From Brienomyrus brachyistius (Eukaryota; Chordata; Actinopteri; Osteoglossiformes; Mormyridae), in the NCBI RefSeq assembly GCF_023856365.1, contig NW_026042748.1, forward strand, positions 1 through 64,000: a stretch of 64,000 bases of DNA, in the 5' to 3' direction. Made by a program: the position numbers and the translations under genes. Below, in pieces: positions 45,958 through 57,500 of this stretch. The notes under the pieces are model-generated. The model did not search any database and was not told the origin of the DNA. It saw only the letters and a list, made by a program, of their open reading frames with translations. How positions within the stretch are numbered: position 1 is the first letter of the stretch; each line of letters begins with the position of its first letter.

Positions 45958-48900
45958 AGCAGACATATGAAGAGCTATAGGTAATGTACATCACCGGAAA
46001 AGCTTACATTTGTTTCAATCTTAGGTAAAGCTCACCAATTAAAGGAACCATCATCTTCAGATATTCTATGTGTGCACCCATGCATTTTATTTTTTGTTCA
46101 ATTATTCAAATCAGCACAGACATACAGTATGGACTGATAATGGTTCTCATTCTAGCCCAAAAAAATTATTTTACAACATGGGTGGAAGGAGCGGATCGGA
46201 AACAATACAATATTCAGCATCATTTTCAGACTCACAGTACAGGAAAACACCCCAGCTTGCAAGCGAAAATGGACAAAATAAATTACTTGCTGGCTGGACT
46301 GAAAGAACAGCAATGCATTTTTAATCTTAGTGCGGAGACCTGTTATGCTACGGTGAAAGCCAGCTACCTAAGTACTCTGATGGGGAGTCTGAGGCTCAGT
46401 AATTGTGCTACAGACAGTCGCCTGGCTTTGGCTAGTATAAGTCTGAAAAAAATGCAGCTGCAGGCATTCAGACATTTACTATTTTCATGTGTTTTTTTAT
46501 TCCTCACTATTTGGCAAATGAAGGGAAAGTGATTAGTTGCACACAGAGCACAACAATAAAATATGTCATCTGCATTTAACCCATATATCACATCCTGACA
46601 TAACAGGGGGCAGCTGATTTAGTGTCTGGAGAGCAGTGTTTGTGAGCTCATTCCCCTGCATTTAAGTTATACATTTAATTTGTGGTTATTAACTACATTA
46701 ATTGCACTGAATAGCACTGAATAGCAGCTATATGCTTAGGTCAATGTAATTGAGATTACATGAAGGTTCTGTTTACTTGAACTTTCAGATTTTGTTACTA
46801 GTGTTACTCTGGCATAATACTAGTAATCACATATCAATCAGCACCATTATTTTTCTTTGATTTCTTGCAAGGATAGTGTAAAATTAACTATTGATACTTT
46901 TGGAAAATGAACATTTTTAAACAGGCATTGCAGTCTGATGTTCATTTGTTGGTCATTTACAGTCAGTCTATTTGTGCTTTTAGAATGCTCCTTGCTATCA
47001 TAATTCTTACAATGAGGAAAAAGCCTTGTATAGACCCTCTTTTTTTGGTCTTGTCCACTTGAGATTGGATAGGGTCCAATGTGGCCTATTAACTGAAAAC
47101 ACCACAGATTTAAACTCCACAAACCCAAAGATTACTCAACAATCGATGTACTTGTCCATGGCAGAACTTTTGACAAGCAGTTGAAATATTGTTTTTAAAG
47201 GATCTCTCATTACCTGAAAATAAATATATAGTTGTTAACATTTTTAATTATTATTTTAACAAAAATAAGACTCCTACTTCTTTTTGTAGCACTTGTATGA
47301 TTAATCAGCCATCTAAAATAGAAACTCCTTTAAAATATCATATGACTATGAGCTGAAGTAAATGCATCTTAGGAGTGTGGGCATACAGTGACATGTGTCC
47401 AATCGAGAACATTTATGAAAATGTCTACCTGCCTTTACTCAGCTGCAAGTACAATTTCAGTAACTTAACATGCAGTAGGTTTGGGTCTAGACTAGTATTA
47501 GTGATGTCATGCACTTTTTCAATGTTTGCTTACAAGAGATTCCTGAAAGTCAATTTCACAACCCTTGAAGTGCAAGTTAACTAAAGTGGCTGTCCACATG
47601 AATAGGCCTACCATGTGATTCTAGTGAGCCTGAGCAGGATAAGAGATTGGATGGGTAGATGTATGGATGGATGGATGGCTGAATACCCTGCAATTAAATC
47701 CATCTGGCACTTTGGTATAAAAATCTTTATTAATTAAATTTGAATTTTTTTTTTATGTTTTACTTTCTTCCTTAAAAATTACGATTGTGAGAACAAGTCT
47801 ATGAATTGCATGAACTGTTAAAATTAATCCAAGTTGTTTTCCTTTTTTTTAAAGTAAGGGGTAAACGTTTTTTTTAACCTGAATGTTCACACACCTAAAG
47901 GTGAGACTCATGTCTTGCGCTTACATAAAAAAAATAAACAAACATAAAGGTGCATTACAATTGATGTTCATATTATATAATTATATATAATGACATTACC
48001 TGTAATACAAATGGGCTCTATGAACTGGATTTTAGATCATTGATTCAGGTGTCAGCCTAACTCTGCTTATTTACTGCAAATCACAGATCTCTACATTCAG
48101 AAGAACACAGAAGGTCAAACGGATTTAGTTCTTTCTGAGCTCTTTGTACCCTTTAATTATACACCCAATTATCTTTTCTAGATAGGATCTCCAGCCTCTT
48201 CTTGCAGCTTTGGATGAAGGCACTTTCACCTTGAAGAGAAGATTACAAAGTTCAAATTCAGAAAGAAGCATTTTCCTTCCACCTAAAACATGGGAAACCA
48301 GTCTGGAAATCAAAGAGAAGAGAAATATTCATAAAGCTCTCAGTCTACTGAATCACATTTTAAACCCCTTCACAGTGTGTTTGGGTAGCAGCAAGGCTTT
48401 GCTGTCTCCTGCACTCCTGTTAAAATCTGTGTGCCCCTCCATCCAGAGCCCAATAATTACACCAGACCTCACTGATAATACTTGTACAACTATGATGCTG
48501 AGATAATTTGGGTTTGCCTGACATTCAGCTGCCAAAAACAATCTGTGATACTGTCAAGCTGATCAGTATCACTATTATAACACTAACTAGGTGACAACTG
48601 AAATTTGCCGACGCTTGTTGGCTTTTATTGCATTTTTTTACGATCAGCCCAGACTTCTGTCAAGAGTGTGATTGCTTTAAACCCAGTAAAATTCATTACT
48701 ACATTAAATGATGAAAAGAGACATTTTCAGTGGGATGCAGCTGGGGAAAAAAAAGAAATCCAACAACTTTGATTCATGCCAAAGATGTATTACAGATCAT
48801 GCATCAGTCATTTCAAACCAAGTAATCAAAAGCATTCAAAGGTTTTTTCTCTTCATATTTTTAGAGTGCATGTATATAAATGGCAAATGATGTAATTATC

Positions 48901-51083
48901 TGTGCTGTAGAGTGGATCTGTAGTATCAGAATGAGTGTAAATGACCTTGAGAGTTAATGGGCTGAAGGAACATGTTTTGAGAAATGGAGAGGAAACAATA
49001 CTTTTATAGGAGGAAAAAAAACTCTGGAAGCCCAAAGTCAGCTGACTGCTCAACCCCTCCTGAGCAAATAAGTAGGCCAGAAAGTAGTGTGTGCTTTTGT
49101 TACACTATCTGTGAGCTATACCAGTGTCTGAGATCATCTGGTAGTGCTGTTTTTTTGTTCTCTCCTTATATCTTGCCTCCTGTGAGTTAGTGAGGTTCAT
49201 TTCAAGCCCTGTGTACAGGGCATCCAAGTGCTTGGAGAAGAAAGTGACATAAAGACCAACAACAAAAATGACAGCAGCTCATACCATTGCACCAGTAGAA
49301 ATGTTCATGTTAAGCTAAAGTAAAACAGTAGGTCTTTGGTTTTTATTTATACAGTGAGAGCAAGGGTGCATCCCACACATATGCTGGCAGACATACACAG
49401 CCTAGAAGCCCAATGGCTGAAAACTCTATTCTAAATAGACTTTTTATTTATGAGAGAAGAAGTAACAAAGAATGAGGCTATAGATCACACACAGCTATTA
49501 CTATTACACATAGATGATGATTTCTTAGTTAAGTAAGAGAAAGTATTTCCATTGAAAATGGCCCCATTTCTCTTTTCGAAACTGAATTGAAAATGTCAGT
49601 CTTCAATGGAAAACACTGTAAAATGGAGAGACACATGGTTTATTTTGTCCTGTTTTTTATTTATACTGCTTTTGAAGTAGGGCGAAGCAAAGCAAAGTAC
49701 AAAGGAATGTTCTGTGTATTTAAATAAAGCACTAAGTCAAGCGGATAGTCCATTGGTAGATGTTATTATAAATGACAAACCGTTATTCAACCCAAAAACA
49801 GGTGATGAAAACTTTCACGATACAGAGCTAGCGTAAACAAATTCCTGACAAGAAACTGAAATCCTACCTTAATATCTGAAGGGAATAAAAAGTAGAAAAA
49901 CCATCTAGTTAGCTTAACAACTGTTTGAGAGACATTATGTTATTATCCAGAAAGTACCCAAGCAGAATGACTCTCAACAGGTATGGCTAGTCACTTGCTT
50001 CGCCGATATGAAAAATGCTATAGAATTGAATATTTTCTTCAGTCTATTCATTTTCTCTTAGGTGACTGCAACAGCTATAATAATATCAACAATCATATAA
50101 TGTCCATATAAGATTTGTTTTAAAAATACTTTATCATTGAACATCCCATAATATGTGAAAGAGGACACAAACATTATGAAGTGTATTATAGTAAATTATA
50201 GTAAATTATTTATATATATAGTATATATAAGTAATAATAATTTTGTGTAGCTGTTGCTTCAATACTACTTACACTTATACCTGGGTATTCATTGCATCCT
50301 CAGCCTAGCCACATCTATGCTTGGTTGACCAGTATTTCATTTGGTTTCATTCAACAAATAGACCTTTGTATTTAAATAATGCCCTTCCCTCCTTTGCTAT
50401 TGGCCACTTACCTTGTACTTAGTGTTAGAGAAATATGTACTTTTTTTATTGTCATTTTGCTAGATGCCATTTCTTATAAATAACACCCTGCAGCAGCTTG
50501 ATCTTAATTTAGCAATAACACGTCTTAAGAACTGTCGCTTGAATATTTCCACCCCATACATGGTGATAAACAATGTTGAATGTTATTTGCATATCCTGTT
50601 TGTGTACCTCAATAAAAGATACGGCGAGGGGACTTCCTCCTTCGAAGTTGGCTGGGTCAGGCTGAGAGGCTAATACCTCAAGGTCGAGACCGGACTTCCC
50701 TGGCAGCAAGTAAAAAGTCATTGCAGCTGTCCGTGTTGTTCTGTGTTCAGAGACTGGTTAGTTTCCAGCGTATATTTAGAAGATAACCCTAACACTTGGA
50801 CAAAAGCATCTGTAAAGATAATAAATGTTAATGCTGTGATAAGAAAACAGTAATAAATATGCAAGACAACACTTAAAAGTTTTACGATTTAAAAGTGTAA
50901 AGTATTAAAGTACAATCATAGAGGCAATAAAGACATCTGAAACAGCAGACTGTTCAACCCACCCAGAATAAGCATTAAAAACATTAGAAACTCAAAAACA
51001 GGTGCGTACATGTTGTTGGAGGTATTGTTTTGTGTGCGCGCGCGTGTAGTGGCACCAGCAATATTATTTTTAGTAATCTTTAC
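45958..51083. other. Unrecognised non-coding DNA
   Basis: No gene, RNA or transposase is supported in this 5-kb stretch. A short worn SINE tail with (GGAT)n lies at 47620-47695. Alternating AT sequence lies near 50205-50230. A (GC)n-like 'tgtgcgcgcgcgtg' tract is at about 51032. Confidence 0.55.
47620..47695 (+). mobile_element. Fish SINE/LINE tail with (GGAT)n end
   Basis: 'gtgagcctgagcaggataag' and 'ggatggatggatgg' are the final bases of the family; nothing else is left. Confidence 0.6.
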
Positions 51084-51369
51084 TGTCATGGCCCGGCTCG
51101 TCGGCTCCTCGTGTGTGCCACGCCCCCTGATTACCCGCGTGTGCGTCCCTGATTGTTTCCAGCCTTGTCTGATTACTTTGCTTAGTCTTGTCCTGTTTTA
51201 AGTCCTGGTCTTGCCTGTTACCCTTGTCCGTCATTGTGGATGATTGTTAGTCCCTGTCCGATGCTCCCTAGTTCCCGTTACTTTAATAAAACCCCGTTAT
51301 TCCCCGTACCTGGTTTCCCTTGCCTGTTTCCCGCACGATCGCCGTCTCCAGTATTTCCGGATCGTGACA
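51084..51369 (+). repeat. 5' LTR of the self-priming element (286 bp)
   Basis: TG...CA ends ('tgtcatggcc' to 'gatcgtgaca'). A TATA-like TTTTAA is at 51196-51201, the predicted transcript start is about 30 bases on (51225-51226), and AATAAA is at 51285-51290. This gives a compact U3-R-U5 order. Confidence 0.95.
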
Positions 51370-51370
51370 G

Positions 51371-51380
51371 AATGACGGAC
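51371..51380 (+). other. Self-priming site complementary to the LTR
   Basis: 'aatgacggac', one base after the 5' LTR, is the exact reverse complement of 'gtccgtcatt' at 51226-51235 in the same LTR, at the place where the TATA-like box predicts transcription to start. In Tf1 and sushi elements the first bases of the mRNA fold back onto such a site and are cleaved to prime cDNA synthesis. The ORF's start codon (51372) lies inside this site. Confidence 0.75.
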
Positions 51381-54149
51381 CCCCAGAAGAAGAGTAAGCG
51401 GAGGAAGAAGAGGGTCCCAGAGGAGACAATCCGTCTGGGAGCCTGCTCGCTCTCCCCTGCATGGCTCCCTCCAGAGAGCGAGGAAAAGTTACCCGAACTG
51501 GCTACCGCCCTGGAGCCGGTCCGAAGGAAGGAGTGCCCCGTAGCGATGTTATGGCCATCGAGCGAGGACGAAGAGGAGGAGCTCTTCCTCTTCCCGGACC
51601 CGGAGCCACACACTGGAGAGCAGCGACCGCCTTTAGAGCGGTACCTCTTTCGGCCCGAGCGGCTGGCTAACCGAGGTGTCAGAGCGATGAGGGACGTTAT
51701 TCCCCGGGTACCCCGCGCTCTGATAAGGGCTACTTCTGCCCTACCCGCGCCGGACGTCCTAGTTCCACCTCCCGCGGCAGCCACCCCGGAGGCGTATCCC
51801 TCGCCTCTCCCAGGGAAGACGGCAGCCCTCGCCAATCAATTCTTCGCCCTCCAGGGGCTGTTCTGGAGGGCGTTAGCGGAGGTGGCACCTCCAGTGAGCG
51901 ACGAGGTGGAAGCGCTCACTGTCCGTCTGAGAAGGGGCTTCGACGCGTTTACTCCCGCCTCCGAGCGGGAGGACCTCGACCGGCTGGCAGGGGACCTCAA
52001 ACAACTTCTCCAGCTACAGAGGTCCTCTGCTGCCCCGTCGGAGCAGCCGACTCTGACGGCGGAACCCGAGCCGGAGCAGCCGTCCCTACCGGCGGATCCC
52101 GCTCCGGGACAGTCGCCGTTGCCCGCAACACCGGCGTCCATCCAGCCGCCGTCGCCGATGATTGCACAGCAGTCGCTGCCACCGTCTGTGCAGCCGCCGC
52201 CTTTACCCGCGCAGCTGCTGCCTCTGCCTGCGCAACAACCTCCGCAGTCATCTCTGCAATCGGCTCCAGCGCCCGATCCGCTGCCCTTGCCTGCGGCTCC
52301 GGCGCCTGAGCAGCCGCCTTCGCTCCCTGACGCGCCCGGAGATGCGCGCCTTGGAGAGGGGGCTCCCACAGGGGAACGACCGCCTCTGCCGGTGGACCCC
52401 GCGCCCGAGCAACCGCTCCCGCCTGCGCACCCGCCTGCGCAGCCGCCTTCGCTGCCTGCGCAGCCGCTGCCGCCTGCTGTTCCAGAGCCAGCACTTCCCG
52501 TGCCTGCAGCAGCTCCAGCGTCCACGCCCGAGGCGCCCCCTGACCGCGCTGCTGCAGCCCCAGAGGCGCTCCCTCCGCCTGCTGCAGCTCCTGTCCCTGA
52601 CTGCGTTCCAGTTCCTGTCCCTGACTGCGTTCCAGTTCCTGTCCCTGACTGCGTTCCAGTTCCTGACCGCGCTCCAGTTCCTGCAGAGGCGCCCCCTCTG
52701 CAGCCGCCTGCTGCAGCTCCCGGGCAGGCGCCCCCTCTGCAGCCGCCTGCTGCAGCTCCCGGGCAGGCGCCCCCACTGCAGCCAGCTCCAGTTCCTGACC
52801 GCGCTCCAGTTCCTGACCGCGCTCCAGTTCCTGACCGCGCTCCAGTTCCTGCAGAGGCGCCCCCTCTGCAGCCGCCTGCTGCAGCTCCCGGGCAGGCGCC
52901 CCCTCTGCAGCCGCCTGCTGCAGCTCCCGGGCAGGCGCCCCCACTGCAGCCAGCTCCTGTTCCTGACCGCGCTCCAGTTTCTGACCGCGCTCCAGTTTCT
53001 GACCGCGCTCCAGTTTCTGACCGCGCTCCAGTTTCTGACCGCGCTCCAGTTTCTGACCGCGCTCCTGTCCCGGCGTCCCCGCAGCCTGACCGCGTTTCTG
53101 TCCCGGCGCCCGCTCTCCCTGCTGCAGCTCCAGAGGCGCCCGCTCTCCCTGCTGCAGCTCCAGAGGCGCCCGCTCTCCCTGCTGCAGCTCCAGAGGCGCC
53201 CGCTCTCCCTGCAGCAGCTCCAGTCCCTGTCCTAGTCCCCGAGGTGGTCCCGGACAACTCCATCTTGGCTCCTCCCTCTTCGGAGGGGGAGGAGCTGGAA
53301 TGGGACCCCTCGGGGACAGAACTTGTAACCCCTTGTCCCTCGCCCCAGCGACATCAACCCCGACCTCGGGTCGGCCTGTCTGTGTCCCGCAGGGGAAGGG
53401 GACACAGACGCAGGGCTGGGGTCCCGCCCGCCCTGCCCCCTGGCTCGCCCTCCCTCGCCTGCGCTGGGGCTCGGTTGGTGCCCGTGGGTCCTGGCCCTCC
53501 GGGTCGGCTGTCGCCTGCGGGTCCCCCTCCGAGGCCTCGTCGCCCTGCCTCGCTCCCCTCTCCAGAGCCTGGTCGGTCACCTGCGGGCTCCCCGACGGCG
53601 GCTCCTCGGTTGCCTGCGGGGCCCCTACCTCCGGCCCTCCGCCGGACGTCGCCGCCTGCTGCGGCTCCCCCCTCCTCCGGGCCTTCGCCGAGGGCCCCTC
53701 CTGCTCCCTCGTCCCCTTCCCCGGTGCTCCCTCCTGCTTCCTCCCTGGCCCCTCCGCGGGTCCCTCGCCCTGCCTCCTCGGCCCCTCCGGGGTCCCCTCC
53801 GGCTCCGGCCTCCCGGCCGCCTGCGGCCCCTCCGGCTGCCTCCCGTCGCCCGCTTCGGCTCCCTCGGGCTCCCCTTGGTACCCCCTCCTTCTCGCCCTAT
53901 GCCTCTGCCTTCGTACCTCATGTCTTTGCCCCGCCTGCTTTTGTTACTCGCCCGTCTGTTCCGCCCTTTCCTGCTCCTCGTTTCCCGATGTTCCCTCCTT
54001 GCACTCCCGCTCCTAGTGTCCCGCCTGTCCCTCCTGTCTCTCCCTTCCTGGTCTGTCTCTCCGCTTTCCCGGTCCTGTGTCATGTCGTGTCTTACGTTCT
54101 GTCTCTCGCTATGTTTTGTGCCTCTGTCCTGTTTCCGGTCTCTCGTTAA
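51372..54149 (+). CDS. Pro/Ala-rich protein of non-autonomous LTR element, unknown function
   Basis: 925 codons without a stop. The start is the Met of 'MTDPQKKSKRRKKR', just inside the internal region and overlapping the primer site; an upstream in-frame Met exists only within the LTR. Visible parts: a basic, nuclear-signal-like cluster (residues 6-14); an acidic run 'SSEDEEEEL' (63-71); a predicted helical segment about 150-216 with 'NQFFALQGLFWRALAEV' and 'LDRLAGDLKQLLQL', the most protein-like region; a Pro/Ala/Gln tract about 220-640 made of short tandem repeats; and a Pro/Ser/Arg-rich region whose last about 45 residues are hydrophobic. No gag knuckle, protease or polymerase motif is seen. 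It could be a highly altered gag-like protein or an acquired frame. An open frame this long in GC-rich repeats may partly be a by-product of few stop codons. Confidence 0.6.
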   Translation: MTDPQKKSKRRKKRVPEETIRLGACSLSPAWLPPESEEKLPELATALEPVRRKECPVAMLWPSSEDEEEELFLFPDPEPHTGEQRPPLERYLFRPERLANRGVRAMRDVIPRVPRALIRATSALPAPDVLVPPPAAATPEAYPSPLPGKTAALANQFFALQGLFWRALAEVAPPVSDEVEALTVRLRRGFDAFTPASEREDLDRLAGDLKQLLQLQRSSAAPSEQPTLTAEPEPEQPSLPADPAPGQSPLPATPASIQPPSPMIAQQSLPPSVQPPPLPAQLLPLPAQQPPQSSLQSAPAPDPLPLPAAPAPEQPPSLPDAPGDARLGEGAPTGERPPLPVDPAPEQPLPPAHPPAQPPSLPAQPLPPAVPEPALPVPAAAPASTPEAPPDRAAAAPEALPPPAAAPVPDCVPVPVPDCVPVPVPDCVPVPDRAPVPAEAPPLQPPAAAPGQAPPLQPPAAAPGQAPPLQPAPVPDRAPVPDRAPVPDRAPVPAEAPPLQPPAAAPGQAPPLQPPAAAPGQAPPLQPAPVPDRAPVSDRAPVSDRAPVSDRAPVSDRAPVSDRAPVPASPQPDRVSVPAPALPAAAPEAPALPAAAPEAPALPAAAPEAPALPAAAPVPVLVPEVVPDNSILAPPSSEGEELEWDPSGTELVTPCPSPQRHQPRPRVGLSVSRRGRGHRRRAGVPPALPPGSPSLACAGARLVPVGPGPPGRLSPAGPPPRPRRPASLPSPEPGRSPAGSPTAAPRLPAGPLPPALRRTSPPAAAPPSSGPSPRAPPAPSSPSPVLPPASSLAPPRVPRPASSAPPGSPPAPASRPPAAPPAASRRPLRLPRAPLGTPSFSPYASAFVPHVFAPPAFVTRPSVPPFPAPRFPMFPPCTPAPSVPPVPPVSPFLVCLSAFPVLCHVVSYVLSLAMFCASVLFPVSR
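52592..53222 (+). repeat. Nested tandem repeats inside the Pro/Ala frame
   Basis: Four unit types, all multiples of three: a 24-bp unit coding PVPDCVPV (three copies from about 52592); an approximately 42-bp unit coding PLQPPAAAPGQA (pairs at about 52690 and 52860); an 18-bp unit coding PDRAPV or SDRAPV (several copies at 52795-52850 and about seven at 52965-53066); and a 30-bp unit coding APEAPALPAA (four copies at 53107-53222). A block of about 168 bp containing the second and third types is itself duplicated. The frame is kept throughout. Confidence 0.9.
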
Positions 54150-54228
54150 GTTTTGTTCTTTTCTCGGTCCCGGTTCCTGTGTTCCGTTCGTCGCCTCCTC
54201 CCTGGCGCGCCCGGTGAAGCGCGCCTTT

Positions 54229-54240
54229 GGGGGGGGGTTC
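54229..54240 (+). other. G-rich polypurine tract
   Basis: Nine G residues then 'ttc' immediately before the 3' LTR. This is the expected site for plus-strand DNA priming, although it is not fully adjacent to the LTR. Confidence 0.6.
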
Positions 54241-54526
54241 TGTCATGGCCCGGCTCGTCGGCTCCTCGTGTGTGCCACGCCCCCTGATTACCCGCGTGTG
54301 CGTCCCTGATTGTTTCCAGCCTTGTCTGATTACTTTGCTTAGTCTTGTCCTGTTTTAAGTCCTGGTCTTGCCTGTTACCCTTGTCCGTCATTGTGGATGA
54401 TTGTTAGTCCCTGTCCGATGCTCCCTAGTCCCCGTTACTTTAATAAAACCCCGTTATTCCCCGTACCTGGTTTCCCTTGCCTGTTTCCCGCACGATCGCC
54501 GTCTCCAGTATTTCCGGATCGTGACA
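54241..54526 (+). repeat. 3' LTR of the self-priming element (286 bp)
   Basis: The same 286 bases as 51084-51369 with one visible substitution. Confidence 0.95.
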
Positions 54527-54531
54527 TTTAC

Positions 54532-57500
54532 TATAAAATAATAATATGTTTTGTGACACCACGAATGCACAAGGATCCACCCAGCAAGGATGATCAGAAC
54601 CAAGTCACTGGACAGCAACTGCCATATCTCCATGGGTGGCCGTAAAACTGCTGGTGAGGAATGACAACAGGATGGGCCTGGTAGTCTCTATACACCCAGA
54701 AAGGAGGGGGGATCACTTTTCCCAGTACAGCTCAAAACATGCATTATGGGTAGGAAGAGCTCTGACCATAAATTAACCAGAGGACGATTGCCCAGAGGGC
54801 ACTGCCACCTCCTGTCTGAACCCCTGGTGCCCTAGGACTATCGGCTGTCTGCTGAGAGAATGAGCCAATTTTCCTTCCTCAGCTGACTTCAACCTCCCCA
54901 CTCCTTGCCTTTACTACTTTTTCGCCCATTTTTTCCTGCAAAAAGTGCCACTATGCTCTGAACCCATGGTAGTTACTGGAGTCAGGCAGTTTTAAATACC
55001 GCAACTAAGGAAGCAGCCTATATGTTTGCCTATATGCACACTAGGAACTTTATACAATTTTTCGTTTTTGGAAATGCATGAAAGCTTGAAATCTCTGACT
55101 CTCTGTGATTTAGATTAGAAAGGTTAATCAGCTCAGTTAAATAAGTGGGGCCCCAATCTTTTAATGCTTTTCAATAATTAAGGTTAAGAATCTGAATTTA
55201 ACAGGAAGGACACCAGGAGACACTAGAAGAAGTATGATGTGGTTATAATGTAGTTAATATTTTCCACACTGTACAATGGATTGCACAGTGATGAAATAAC
55301 TTAAAAAGTGTACTTCCCCTTTTCAAATCCACATACTCAGTGGAGAGTCTTTTACAGTGAACTTGAAGTCTGTGTTTCAAGAAACACAGAGCATATGGCA
55401 AAGAACACTTAGGATGGTATGTCAGTCCACTGCAGAGTCCACACTATGAATGCTTTAGAGAAACCAATTCATGTAACTATCTCTTGGTTTAGTTAATGAA
55501 CAAAACCCCAGCACATATAGGTCTTGAAATGGTTACACTAGCACACATCTATTGACATCATATTATCAGTATCGGTTTTATGCCAACATGAAGATTATTT
55601 AATATTCTTTGACTGTTTAAGACTTTTGCAAAATACAGTATATTTATGTTTTAGCTGTGTTTGTAATTATTGAAAGACATGGATTGTATTTTTCATTAAT
55701 TTCAATGTTTTCTATGTGTAGTTGTTGCAGTAACGTTAAAATATCTAGAGTCATTGCAATAGACTAGGCTGCTGCAGAAAAATGACAAATTAATCTTGAA
55801 TATTAAAACAGTGCCTTTTACAGACAAACCATTTATAATCCATCATATTAAGAAAACAACACATAATATAATATAATACAATAAGTAATATGAATAATGT
55901 CTAAATAAGGTGTAGAATTGAGCAAATAAATGAAATCATCAGCAAATAAATGAAAACTCATGAAAACTTTTTACCATTTTACCAAATTTTAACATTGATA
56001 CATTAAAATGAAAGTTACAATTGATCTGCTGTCTTATCTCCTACTTTTCACCCTACAACAACAACAAAAATAATTCTTGTACATTGAAAGTATATAAAAT
56101 CTGTTTGAATTTTTAATGTATTGTTCTTTGGCAGATCCACATTTTTTAAATTGGAAGCCCCTGTTGTATATATGTTGATGGCATTACTTGGATCATTCAT
56201 TTGGACTTATTTTATAGCTTATTATAATGTGTTCCAGCCTCCTTGCTTTACAGTTATACAGTAGACCATCTTTTAATCGCTGCATTATTGGTAGTGGGCT
56301 GGACCTGTACCGAATTGCTGTGAAATTCAATGCTACTAATGATAACCATCAATATTCGATTTACCTTCCTGTTTGCTGCCATATGGGTTGTGTTTGTGAT
56401 CTGCTGTTTCTTGGTTTATAGCCTAAAAGCCAGCCTGCTTGTCAGGGTGCTCCTCTGTGGCAGTGTCAGGCTCTAGGCAGAGTACAGTGCTGGCATCTGG
56501 CACTGGATGTCACTTGTTCAGGAACCAGGTGTCTCCAGTTTCTCCAGTTGCTTTCTATTTAGGAGGCAGGAAAAGTAACAGATGGGAGAGAGGGCTAATA
56601 TGGAAAACTATGGGATAACTATGGGAAGGACTAGGATAAGTGAATGCCCTTACAACCCTTAAAAACAGGTTGTGTGAATGCATGTCCATTTGAGTTTGAA
56701 TCTCTATATAGAATCATTGGCACAAAGGAAAGGTAACATAAGCAGTTACTTCAAGGGTAGCACATAGGTGATTTTATTTTTCCTTCGAACAGTTATTTAT
56801 CCTCCTGGTCTTTCTGTGCACCTAAGGTACATCTAAACGGGTAGAATATGATGAGGTCTGTTGTTCTTAATAATTATTAACATTGTATGTATGCATATTA
56901 GTGTCAGGCTATGCATTTGCAAACAGATATTACACTCCAGTAAAGGTCAACATTTAAATTGTAAAACTATGGGTCTTAGACACAAAAAGGAGGAAGACAC
57001 AAAGTGATATCTGTAATAACTTGTACACAGTTGTACACAAAATCAGAAGCCATCCGCTCAGTAGTTAACCTTCATCTTATTTATATATTATGCTAGAAAG
57101 CAATGGCACAAACAGATATCTCTGAATTGCACATTCTTCATTCTAGTGGAGAAAACCATCATGCCAAACCTCACTCTGCCTGAAATGTGAAACTGGGAGG
57201 CAAATGTCACTTTGGTGGCCCTACCTGCAGCAGGCCTGTCTCACAATTGAAACTGACTGAAATAGCAGCTTCCAGGAATAAAATCCTAATTATAATTTCC
57301 TTGAGAAAAGCAAGAGGCATCAAAACTAGTCACTGAGGGTCTCATGGGTGTCCAACAGCAGTTTTGATTGTTCGTGCTGTCACAGAGGGTATGCTACACA
57401 CTGCCTTGCTTCTAGTTCTGCCTTTTTTCTAAATGAGCTCTACATTTCACTCTAATGGTGAGCCTGTCTTTATCTATCAATACCCTGGCCGTTACGGATT

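Larger units (their letters stand above)
51079..54531 (+). mobile_element. Young non-autonomous, self-priming LTR element (Tf1/sushi-like)
   Basis: The element is 51084-54526, flanked by the exact 5-mer 'tttac' (51079-51083 and 54527-54531). It has two 286-bp LTRs that differ at one base by my reading ('ctagttcccg' against 'ctagtccccg'), so it inserted recently. The interior has no gag, protease, RT, RNase H or integrase; it holds one long intact frame. The primer site is complementary to the element's own predicted mRNA start rather than a tRNA, the hallmark of the Tf1/sushi group. It would need enzymes from an autonomous relative. Confidence 0.93.

Noticed and set aside
46068..46532. 154-codon frame as a possible gene
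   Set aside because: No family resemblance, AT-rich codon use, no splice or promoter context, and an overlapping frame of similar quality on the same strand.
51836..53580. Long antisense frames (475 and 527 codons) opposite the Pro/Ala-rich ORF
   Set aside because: They are by-products of GC-rich, triplet-phased repeats that contain few stops on either strand; no start context, domain or non-repeat region supports them.
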